From: Gemmatimonadota bacterium
GTDB taxonomy: Bacteria > Latescibacterota > UBA2968 > UBA8231
DNA: 39,656 bases
Direction of reading: 5' to 3'
Assembly (NCBI GenBank): GCA_028875345.1
Contig: JAPPEG010000311.1
Coordinates: 1 to 39,656 of the forward strand
Numbering within the stretch: the first letter of the stretch is position 1; each line of letters begins with the position of its first letter. Below the pieces are notes generated by a model. That model was not told the DNA's origin. It did no database searches and saw only the letters and a program-made list of their open reading frames with translations. Both the position numbers and the translations under genes were made by a program. This document shows, in pieces, positions 33,505 through 39,656 of this stretch.

Positions 33505-34302
33505 GTGAATGGGTTGACCGAGTGGCAGCAGGCCGAATACGAAGGCCAGGGTTATCTCCTCGTAGAAGATGCCCTGAGTGCAGATGAGCTCGACCGCGTC
33601 CGACGCGCTTTTGTCGAGGCCGCGCAGGTAGGTGCTCTGGAAGATCTGCCCAATCAAGACGACTGTTTCATCCACCTAGTAGAACATCCGAATCTGTTCC
33701 CAATAATCCATCGGATCTTATCCGACGATGTGTCTCTGCGCTCCCTTGCCGCGGTCTCCGTCGATCCCGGAGCAGCCGGCAGGGGTTGGCAGCGGAAGGT
33801 CGCCAGCATGCTCGGGGTTCATCATGCCGCCTCCAACCTGTGCCTCCAGCTATTCGTGTGCCTAGACGATACCCCACCCGACGGTGGCTGTCTGGCTGTG
33901 GTTCCGGCGAGCCACCGTTTTAAAGCTGAAGTCCCGTTTCCCGATATCACCTACATAGAAGAGATGCCCCACTACCTGCCGCTGCGCCTAAAGGCGGGAT
34001 CGGCCGCAGTGTTGCACGGCAATCTCTGGCAGGCGCGCACGAGCAACCGCGCTGATGTAGCTCTGCGACTGCTCGAATACACCTACGTCCATAGCTGGAT
34101 GCGACAGGCCTTGCCAGAGCTATCGCCGCAGGCGCTGGAGACGATCTATGCCAGAGATAACCTCGCCCACCTTTTCGGCGTTGCCGCCGCGCCTAGTTAT
34201 TGGACGGGCAAGGTAAAGGACTATCCGAGCTCGGATGGTCTTCCGCAGAGACGCTACTCGCCGTTGAGCAGCGTCGGCAAGGGCACCGAGCCGAATTATT
34301 AA
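33505..34302 (+). CDS. PhyH-family protein lacking the Fe-binding triad (probable pseudoenzyme)
   Basis: 265 aa by the GTG at 33505; a TTG at 33514, with GAGAGG about 8 bp upstream, is a good alternative start. It has the phytanoyl-CoA dioxygenase fold: YEGQGYLLVEDALSADELDRV, FVCLDDTPPDGGCLAVVPASHRF, LRLKAGSAAVLHGNLWQARTS and LLEYTYVHSWM. Aligned to the next gene, the H-x-D of GGWHCDL becomes GWQRKV (Q96, K98) and the distal His of CWHARFHN becomes LWQARTSN (Q176). All three iron ligands are therefore gone, while R188, the likely 2-oxoglutarate-binding Arg, remains. 33 bp upstream of the intact paralogue. It could be a regulatory or scaffold partner, or a metal-independent enzyme. Confidence 0.8.
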   Translation: MNGLTEWQQAEYEGQGYLLVEDALSADELDRVRRAFVEAAQVGALEDLPNQDDCFIHLVEHPNLFPIIHRILSDDVSLRSLAAVSVDPGAAGRGWQRKVASMLGVHHAASNLCLQLFVCLDDTPPDGGCLAVVPASHRFKAEVPFPDITYIEEMPHYLPLRLKAGSAAVLHGNLWQARTSNRADVALRLLEYTYVHSWMRQALPELSPQALETIYARDNLAHLFGVAAAPSYWTGKVKDYPSSDGLPQRRYSPLSSVGKGTEPNY

Positions 34303-34335
34303 ACCGCCAAACTTTGTGAAAAACTGGGCCTCAAA

Positions 34336-35094
34336 ATGACACCTGAACAAGCTAGGCAACAGTACAACTCACAGGGATTTGTCTTTATCCGCGGGGCGTT
34401 GTCGGATGCCGAGGTGGAACGGGTACTCAAAGCCTTCGACCGGGCGGCGAAGAATGACTCGCTGTACGACCTGCTCCATCAGGACGAGGTGTTCGTCGAT
34501 ATGGTGGATCACCCCGCCATCTTCCCCGTCGTGCGAGCGGTGATAGGGGAGGATGTGCAACTGCGCTATGCCCATGGAGGCGTCAGGGAAGCCAACACCG
34601 AATCGGGCGGCGGCTGGCACTGCGATCTTTGCGACATAAAGGGCGTGTATTTGCCGGACTCGCTGATCATGACCAAAGTCTTCACCTATCTGGTGGACGT
34701 CCCCGAAAACGGTGCCACCTTCGCCATCGTTCCCGGCAGCCATCGCTTTGAGATGGGACATCCCTTGCCCGACATTGAGGATCACGAGGATATGCCACAT
34801 CACGCCAAGCTAACGGCTAAAGCCGGCGACGCGATGCTCTTCAACGGCTACTGCTGGCACGCCCGCTTTCACAACCGCAGCAACAGCGACCGCAAAGTGC
34901 TCGAGTACTCGTACGTCCGCTCGTGGATGAAGACGCAGTACGACTACCGAGATCTGCCCGCGTCCATTCAGCAGCGGATTACCCAATCCCACAATCGACG
35001 CCAGCTCTTCGGCGTCCCAGAGCCCGGAATGAGTGATTGGGAGCGACGACTTGAAGGCGGCGAACCCTATCGCCCAATCGAAGTCGGCATTTGA
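34336..35094 (+). CDS. Phytanoyl-CoA dioxygenase (PhyH) family Fe(II)/2-oxoglutarate oxygenase
   Basis: 252 aa with a complete facial triad: GGWHCDL (H95, D97) and GYCWHARFHNRS (H175), plus the 2-oxoglutarate Arg in SDRKVLEYSY (R186). Other family marks are YNSQGFVFIRGALSDAEVERV, DVPENGATFAIVPGSHRFEM and LTAKAGDAMLFNG. These soluble oxygenases hydroxylate small molecules with O2 and 2-oxoglutarate; PhyH families are expanded in several marine uncultured phyla. Follows the triad-less paralogue by 33 bp, probably the same mRNA, and ends 5 bp before the stop of the convergent DUF6785-like gene. Substrate unknown. Confidence 0.88.
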   Translation: MTPEQARQQYNSQGFVFIRGALSDAEVERVLKAFDRAAKNDSLYDLLHQDEVFVDMVDHPAIFPVVRAVIGEDVQLRYAHGGVREANTESGGGWHCDLCDIKGVYLPDSLIMTKVFTYLVDVPENGATFAIVPGSHRFEMGHPLPDIEDHEDMPHHAKLTAKAGDAMLFNGYCWHARFHNRSNSDRKVLEYSYVRSWMKTQYDYRDLPASIQQRITQSHNRRQLFGVPEPGMSDWERRLEGGEPYRPIEVGI

Positions 35095-35099
35095 CCCAT

Positions 35100-37040
35100 T
35101 CACATGTAGGTTATGACATTGCCGCTCCCGCCCAGCAACGTATCGATGATGGCCCAGAAGGCGGCGACGGAGACTTCGCCTAAGATCAAGCCCAAGAAAA
35201 AGGGCTTTAAAACGCGGTAGAGTTTGGGACCGCCAAAGTGCAGAATCGTCAATTTGCACAGATAGGCGAGCATGGCGGCAAACCATATCTCGCTGGTGAG
35301 CCAGCCAATGGCCAAAGGAAAGCCCAAAGGGTGGAACGGCCACCAGTACCAGCGCTTCTGAGCGACCATCAGAAAAGCCTCGAAGGCAGCGCCGCCGCCA
35401 GTGAAGATCCAACCGCGCACATCCACCTCCCGGGGATTGTGCACCAGCGATAACCACAGGTCCCAGTTGCCACCAAAGCCGGCATAAGATCCTAGGTTGA
35501 TGCCGCCATAGGTGTACCCCAAGTGCAAATTCATCATCGTTCCGCCGATCATACTGCACACCAGAGCCAGTAGCAGGGCCAGCAAAAGGCGCCTCTTCGA
35601 GCCGCGGATCGATTCGGCCAGCTTGAGCGCGTTGGCGCAGGCGAGCATGGGGAAGAGGCGCATTTCCGCCTGCCATACCATAGTGAAGCACAAGGCTACC
35701 ATGCCTTTGGCGCCCAGAATCGAAGTGCCTAGTCCCGAGATGATGAAATAAGGTGCCACTAGCGGGGGCCGAGCCGTGGGCACGCCACCGGCCGAGACGA
35801 CCCGGGTGATGAGAATGTAGTAGATCAGGCAAATAAAGAGAAAAACGGGAATGACGACGGGGGGAAGCCCCGAGCGCCACAGCCAGAAACAGACAAAGAG
35901 CAAACTAGCGATCAGGCCAAAAAAAGCTAGGCGGTAGGACATCAACTCCTCGCTGTCATTGACGCCGCTGGCCGGCCGCCAGGCCGTGGCTACCACATCC
36001 CGCAAGTGGTGCCTAGCCGTCCACAAGCCAAAGAGCACAAAGACTATGCTAGCGCCCACGGCCTGATGGGTCAGATCTGCCAACTGGGAGTACTCGTACT
36101 GACTCAACTGCTCGGTGCTGTGAATGCCCAAGGTGCGGAAGAGTCCATCTTGGAACTTGCCTATCAAAAAAAAGAACCAGATGCTGAGGGAAATATTCAG
36201 ATCAACCAGGTAGAAAAACCCGAGCCAGGCGTAACTGAGCGCCAAGCCTTCTCCCCAGGTGTTGATATCGCGAAACCAGTGAATCCAGGCGATGTAAAAG
36301 GGAAATTCGGGCACGACCGGCAGGTAGTGGTTTAATCCCGAAAAACTGAATAGAATGAAAGGCACGGCAAAGCCGAGCCACATTAATTTTTTTTTAAAAA
36401 AGGGTGCTACCTGCCTTGGACTCGTGCCTTCGATCATCTGCAGAGGCAGTTGCGTCATAGGATAACTGAGACGCTCGTGGACCGACCACTGACGATGTAA
36501 AATAGTGGCCATGCACATCATCATAAAGCTCAAGCACAAAAAGAAAGCAAACCAGTGCGACAAGGGTTCGATCCACGCGGCCCAGGGTATGGATTGGCCG
36601 CTTGGCAATCCCTCGTAGAGTGCAAAAATGGCCTGTTCATCTTGGGGTACCATCCAGTCGGGGATATAAGGCAGATAAACTTCGGCGAAATTGTTCTCCG
36701 GCGAGGCCATGTAGTAGGGGCCAGAAATCATGCCGATCAGATAGTTAAGGAAATTGTAGGTCGGCAGGGTTACCGCCATCAGCAGCATGGAGTAAACGAG
36801 GATGAGGTCGGCCCGGCCCAAGGCAAACTGACGCTTAATCAGCCCGAGGACGACATTGACGAAGAGGGTGAGGACAAAAAAGAAAAAGATGGCCCCGGGC
36901 GACGAACTGTTGATACCCATGGAGGAGGCCTGAAGCATAAAGACAACAAAGGGCGCGCAGAGGCTGACCAGTAGTGAGAAGATGGCCCCGACGACGATGC
37001 CTTTGAAGGTGAACGGGGATTTAGTGGGTTCAGGTGGCAT
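35100..37040 (-). CDS. DUF6785/DUF6784-like polytopic membrane protein
   Basis: 646 aa from the ATG at 37040, 19 bp before... rather than the upstream ATG at 37094 that would overlap the amidohydrolase gene deeply. About 14-16 hydrophobic helices, for example FKGIVVGAIFSLLVSLCAPF, GAIFFFFVLTLFVNVVLGL and LLLALLLALVCSMIGGTMMN. GRADLILVYSMLLMAVTLPT, WSVHERLSYPMTQLPLQMIEG, and HPLGFPLAIGWLTSEIW are typical of the large membrane proteins annotated DUF6785/DUF6784, distantly OPT-transporter-like, frequent in planctomycete- and Latescibacterota-type genomes. A transport role is likely; the substrate is unknown. It is co-oriented with and directly downstream of the amidohydrolase gene, so they may handle one compound. 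Confidence 0.78.
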   Translation of the reverse strand: MPPEPTKSPFTFKGIVVGAIFSLLVSLCAPFVVFMLQASSMGINSSSPGAIFFFFVLTLFVNVVLGLIKRQFALGRADLILVYSMLLMAVTLPTYNFLNYLIGMISGPYYMASPENNFAEVYLPYIPDWMVPQDEQAIFALYEGLPSGQSIPWAAWIEPLSHWFAFFLCLSFMMMCMATILHRQWSVHERLSYPMTQLPLQMIEGTSPRQVAPFFKKKLMWLGFAVPFILFSFSGLNHYLPVVPEFPFYIAWIHWFRDINTWGEGLALSYAWLGFFYLVDLNISLSIWFFFLIGKFQDGLFRTLGIHSTEQLSQYEYSQLADLTHQAVGASIVFVLFGLWTARHHLRDVVATAWRPASGVNDSEELMSYRLAFFGLIASLLFVCFWLWRSGLPPVVIPVFLFICLIYYILITRVVSAGGVPTARPPLVAPYFIISGLGTSILGAKGMVALCFTMVWQAEMRLFPMLACANALKLAESIRGSKRRLLLALLLALVCSMIGGTMMNLHLGYTYGGINLGSYAGFGGNWDLWLSLVHNPREVDVRGWIFTGGGAAFEAFLMVAQKRWYWWPFHPLGFPLAIGWLTSEIWFAAMLAYLCKLTILHFGGPKLYRVLKPFFLGLILGEVSVAAFWAIIDTLLGGSGNVITYM

Positions 37041-37059
37041 GGGTGAGGTTGGACAGTAT

Positions 37060-37890
37060 TCAGCGCTGGACGTACTTGTAGGCAGCGGCTGCATTCTGCC
37101 AAAAGTATTTCTGCACTGCTAATGGCCCTTTGGACGCGAAATAAGCGCCGACAATGGCCTGCACGGTGGCGTGGTCGCTCGATATTTCACACACCGGCCA
37201 GTTGGAGCCGTATATGAGCCGATCCTCACCGAACGCGTCCCACAACACTTCCAGCGTGGGCAGGTAAAATTCGAGGGCGGCCGGGGCTGGCTGTACCTGA
37301 CTGTACTCTACTAGGCCGGAAACCTTGCAAAAAATCTGCGGCCAGGCCGCGGCTGTGCGCACGTATTCGACCCAGTCGGAATCGGGCACTTGGCCGTCTA
37401 TCTTTGGCTGGCCGCAGTGGTTGAGCACCCAGCGCAGATCGGGCACTTGGCGCGCCACCGCCCATAGCAATTCGGCCTGCTGGGGGGACACGCTGATATC
37501 CACTTGTAGATCGTGGTCGGCCATTGTCTTGGCGCGCTCGATGGCACTGCCGTCATCTGCGACAAATTCAGGGCCAGCGCGAATACCTCTATACAGCGGG
37601 TCGGCGGCAAAACGCTCGATGTGGGTACTGAAGCCGGGTCCGGAATCGACGTACCCAACGACTCCAACGATCCAGGAGTCGCTGGCGGCCAGGTCGAGGA
37701 GCCACTGGTTATCTTCGAGCCAGACACTAGCCGCCGTCACTACGGTGCCGCCGACGCCGGTGGGTTCGGCTACTGCTCTGTGGTGCTCCGGCAGTACGGT
37801 CCGGTAAATGGGTCCGTCCTCTTTATTGGGCCAAGGCACTCCCTGCGGGCGATGGGGATCGTAGAAATGGGTATGAGCGTCGATGATCAC
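37060..37890 (-). CDS. Amidohydrolase-family (amidohydrolase_2, TIM-barrel) metal hydrolase/lactonase
   Basis: 276 aa. MIIDAHTHFYDPHRPQG carries the HxH metal motif (H6, H8). VLNHCGQP supplies a further His and DRLIYGSNWPVC is the late barrel motif, with Asn where many members have the metal-type Asp (GSDWP), a variant also seen in sugar-lactonase-like members. No signal peptide. The start is GTG with a strong GGGAGG 6 bp upstream. The family includes L-fuconolactonase-like and other lactone or decarboxylase enzymes of sugar and aromatic catabolism, which agrees with the sugar-acid genes at the left end of the window. Followed by the polytopic membrane protein, a possible dedicated transporter. 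Confidence 0.85.
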   Translation of the reverse strand: MIIDAHTHFYDPHRPQGVPWPNKEDGPIYRTVLPEHHRAVAEPTGVGGTVVTAASVWLEDNQWLLDLAASDSWIVGVVGYVDSGPGFSTHIERFAADPLYRGIRAGPEFVADDGSAIERAKTMADHDLQVDISVSPQQAELLWAVARQVPDLRWVLNHCGQPKIDGQVPDSDWVEYVRTAAAWPQIFCKVSGLVEYSQVQPAPAALEFYLPTLEVLWDAFGEDRLIYGSNWPVCEISSDHATVQAIVGAYFASKGPLAVQKYFWQNAAAAYKYVQR

Positions 37891-37970
37891 TAATAACCTC
37901 CCAACGCCATCTGATTGTCGATTCGATAGAACAGAGCTATTTTTCGATTTGGCAAGGAGGAGTTGAACTC

Positions 37971-38435
37971 ATGAAAGATGGAAAACTGCACGGAAAGAAG
38001 ATCGAGTATTACGAAAGCGGGAAGATACGCAAAGAAGGCACATACGACAACGGCCATGAGGACGGACAATGGATCGTCTATTACGGCGATGGTGGGGTAG
38101 AATACAAAGGGGAATACAAAAACGGGAAAAAACACGGTAAATGGGTCGGATATTTCGCTAGCGGAGAGTTGCGCTACGAGGGCTGCTTTGAAAATGATAA
38201 AAGTGAGGGAAGATGGGTCGAGTACTACAGAGATGGAAAAGTAAAAGAAGAGATAAACTATAAGAATGGGCTATTTGACGGGAAGTGGACTTATGTGGAC
38301 GAGAACGGACAACTAAGAGGGGAAGGCACTTTTGTCATGGGAAGCGGGAAGTGGGTCGAATTTGACCCAACTGGGAAAAAGACCCAGGAGAGACTCTATA
38401 GAAACGGAGCGTATATCAAGACCGTATCTGCGTAG
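37971..38435 (+). CDS. MORN-repeat (YwqK-like) protein
   Basis: 154 aa made almost wholly of six to seven MORN_2-type repeats with the pattern G-x-W-x-x-Y-Y-x-x-G-K-x-x-x-E-G-x-Y-x-N-G, for example GKIRKEGTYDNGHEDGQWIV, YKNGKKHGKWVGYF and EINYKNGLFDGKWTY. AAGGAGG lies 10 bp before the ATG. No signal peptide or TM segment. Proteins of this make-up are often annotated 'toxin-antitoxin system YwqK family antitoxin', but no toxin-like gene is adjacent, so I do not adopt that name as a function. The gene is visibly A-rich and lower in GC (about 46% in three lines counted by hand) than its neighbours, a sign of transfer. Confidence 0.82.
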   Translation: MKDGKLHGKKIEYYESGKIRKEGTYDNGHEDGQWIVYYGDGGVEYKGEYKNGKKHGKWVGYFASGELRYEGCFENDKSEGRWVEYYRDGKVKEEINYKNGLFDGKWTYVDENGQLRGEGTFVMGSGKWVEFDPTGKKTQERLYRNGAYIKTVSA

Positions 38436-38472
38436 GTGAAGCCCACAGAAAAACCGTATGAGGAAATTCATT

Positions 38473-39303
38473 ATGTCACAGCCTCCCATTTTCGCTCCCG
38501 ACAACAAGAAAGACATACTCGCTTTTTTTCAGCAGTATAAGTACGTCGTAGTCGCCTACGCCCTACCAGCCGACGACATCCGCACCCTCAACGCCTTTGT
38601 CGATCGCTCCAAAGGGGAAATCCCTCGCGAATGGGGCCCCGACCGCTTGGGCGTCTTTTCGCACGGGCAAATCTTGGTTCACCACCCCGAGTTGGACCGC
38701 TTTATTCAGCCGACGGTTTCATACGATATAGTGCGGACCATCATGGCGCCCCAACCCCGCTTTGCGCAATTCGATTTCCGCGACGTGCCCGCTGGCAAGG
38801 GCGATGGCGAGATGCGCTTCCATCGCGACCGGCCCTACCAACCTACGACCCAGACCGAGCCTGAGCGCCCCTACGAATGCACCTATGTCTGCGCCATACA
38901 CTACTTGAGTGACGTGGGGGCCAGCGACCCCTGTTTTTGCGTCGTGCCTAATAGCGGTCCTTACGAGACGGTGGAGGACGCCCGAGTCCAACTAGGCGAT
39001 GCTTATGCGGAAGTACCTATTCGCGGTCCGGCCGGTACTCTGGTCCTGTACGACATTGCCATTTTTCACACCCGCCTGCCCGGACAACGCGTCCGCGCCC
39101 GGCGCACCTTGCACCACTACTACAGCCGCGCCGCCAGCCAACCCCTGACCAATTGGGTGCTCCTCCCCCAGCGCTTGGCCGAGCATCCCGACCCCGAGCA
39201 ACGCACCTTTTACAGCCAGTGGTCCGCGGCTACCCAAGCCTACGCCGAGGCCGGTTTTTCCTCGGAGTACTACGAGGAACACGTGCTGGAGAAACTCACC
39301 TAG
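38473..39303 (+). CDS. PhyH-like Fe(II)/2-oxoglutarate oxygenase
   Basis: 276 aa from the ATG at 38473, with GAGGAA 7 bp upstream; an ATG five codons earlier lacks one. Triad: EMRFHRDRPYQ (H117, D119) and DIAIFHTRLPG (H199), with RVRARRTLHHYY providing the likely 2-oxoglutarate Arg. ILAFFQQYKYVVVAYALPAD matches the family's N-terminal motif. Mid-protein CAIHYLSDVGASDPCFCVVP replaces the usual NG-x-x-x-VPGSH segment, so it is a divergent subfamily, distinct from the pair at 33505-35094. It is co-directional with the next PhyH gene, 58 bp away, probably one unit. Substrate unknown. Confidence 0.82.
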   Translation: MSQPPIFAPDNKKDILAFFQQYKYVVVAYALPADDIRTLNAFVDRSKGEIPREWGPDRLGVFSHGQILVHHPELDRFIQPTVSYDIVRTIMAPQPRFAQFDFRDVPAGKGDGEMRFHRDRPYQPTTQTEPERPYECTYVCAIHYLSDVGASDPCFCVVPNSGPYETVEDARVQLGDAYAEVPIRGPAGTLVLYDIAIFHTRLPGQRVRARRTLHHYYSRAASQPLTNWVLLPQRLAEHPDPEQRTFYSQWSAATQAYAEAGFSSEYYEEHVLEKLT

Positions 39304-39361
39304 ACAGCGCGCAAAATCCCATCGCTAAAGCACGCCTTCACGCAACTGTGGAGAATTAATT

Positions 39362-39656
39362 GTGGACCCACTAGCTCTCGACGAATCGCAGCACCGCGCC
39401 GCCCTCGACCACTTGCAGGAGCACGGCTATGCGATCCTGCCCAGCGTGCTGGACGGGGAGTGCCTCGCAACGCTGCGGAACCAAGTCGATGCTGCTTTGG
39501 CCGCTGAACGCGCTGCGCCCTTTGACCCCGGGGATGGAGCCTCAATGCCGGACGACGAAGCCATTGAAGCCTTTCTAGCGGCCAACTACGCGGTCAGCTC
39601 CGAGGAACAGGCCCGCCTCATGCGGCGCATTCGCCATACGCGGGCTGCCCAACTCG
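39362..39656 (+). CDS. PhyH-family oxygenase, N-terminal part (gene leaves at right edge)
   Basis: Open frame from a GTG at 39362 (GGAG about 8 bp upstream) through the window edge, 98 codons without a stop. The protein begins VDPLALDESQHRAALDHLQE and continues HGYAILPSVLDGECLATL, the standard N-terminal helix-strand of phytanoyl-CoA dioxygenases, then an acidic helical region. The catalytic region is outside the window, so activity cannot be judged. Fourth PhyH-type gene in 6.2 kb. Confidence 0.7.
   Translation, partial: MDPLALDESQHRAALDHLQEHGYAILPSVLDGECLATLRNQVDAALAAERAAPFDPGDGASMPDDEAIEAFLAANYAVSSEEQARLMRRIRHTRAAQL

Noticed and set aside
37971-38435. Toxin-antitoxin system, from the usual YwqK 'antitoxin' name
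   Set aside because: No toxin-like gene lies next to it, and the MORN repeats alone do not show an antitoxin function.
1-39656. tRNA, rRNA, riboswitch, IS element, attachment site or replication origin
   Set aside because: Reading the intergenic gaps, all below about 210 bp, shows none of these; most gaps are too short to contain them.

Overview
The window looks like an accessory-rich stretch of chromosome from an uncultured, diderm, heterotrophic bacterium. My best guess is the FCB side of the tree (Latescibacterota- or Poribacteria-like). The reasons are four phytanoyl-CoA dioxygenase (PhyH) family genes, a DUF6785/6784-type membrane protein, secreted proteins with FlgD/CHU_C-like C-terminal domains, CRTAC/ASPIC FG-GAP proteins, and sugar-acid and amidohydrolase genes. 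This is inference from gene content; there is no rRNA or other phylogenetic marker. Coding density is very high, no stretch over about 210 bases lacks a gene, and I see no rRNA, tRNA, IS element, phage gene or CRISPR.

Layout. (1) 1-5319, catabolic island: the 3' end of a mannonate dehydratase is translationally coupled to a sugar isomerase/epimerase on +. On the - strand a DegT-type aminotransferase, an isochorismatase-like protein and two tandem NodB-like polysaccharide deacetylases form an operon that converges on them. (2) 5448-9697: a TPR lipoprotein (-) is divergent from a + pair, a pentapeptide-repeat protein with a C-terminal channel-like module and an FG-GAP/ASPIC lipoprotein. (3) 9720-12145: a small ORF that may be a gene remnant, an aldo/keto reductase, and a parvulin-type lipoprotein chaperone on -. 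(4) 12238-14781: a multi-spanning membrane protein fused to a spermidine-synthase-like domain (+).

(5) 14836-32298 is the centre of interest: one long - strand gene train. In transcription order it encodes a GT39-like/TPR membrane protein, a 747-aa secreted protein, two paralogous ~940-980-aa probable outer-membrane proteins, two more secreted proteins paralogous to the first (668 and 926 aa), a DUF1445/D-glutamate-cyclase-like protein and a second parvulin lipoprotein. The three secreted proteins share one architecture and end in a TPNGD-type domain whose last residues read VAVAY, VAVAY and VGVVY. The two large proteins share an acidic DxNNNxW block and amphipathic termini. I read this as an undescribed cell-surface assembly or secretion module in which the parvulins act as periplasmic chaperones, the large pair as outer-membrane partners, and the C-terminal domain as the sorting or docking element.

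(6) 32463-39656: a secreted CBM9/DOMON-like protein; a pair of adjacent PhyH paralogues, one with the complete Fe-binding triad and one with all three ligands replaced; a polytopic DUF6785-like protein with an amidohydrolase (-); a low-GC MORN-repeat gene; another PhyH oxygenase; and the start of a fourth PhyH gene running off the window.
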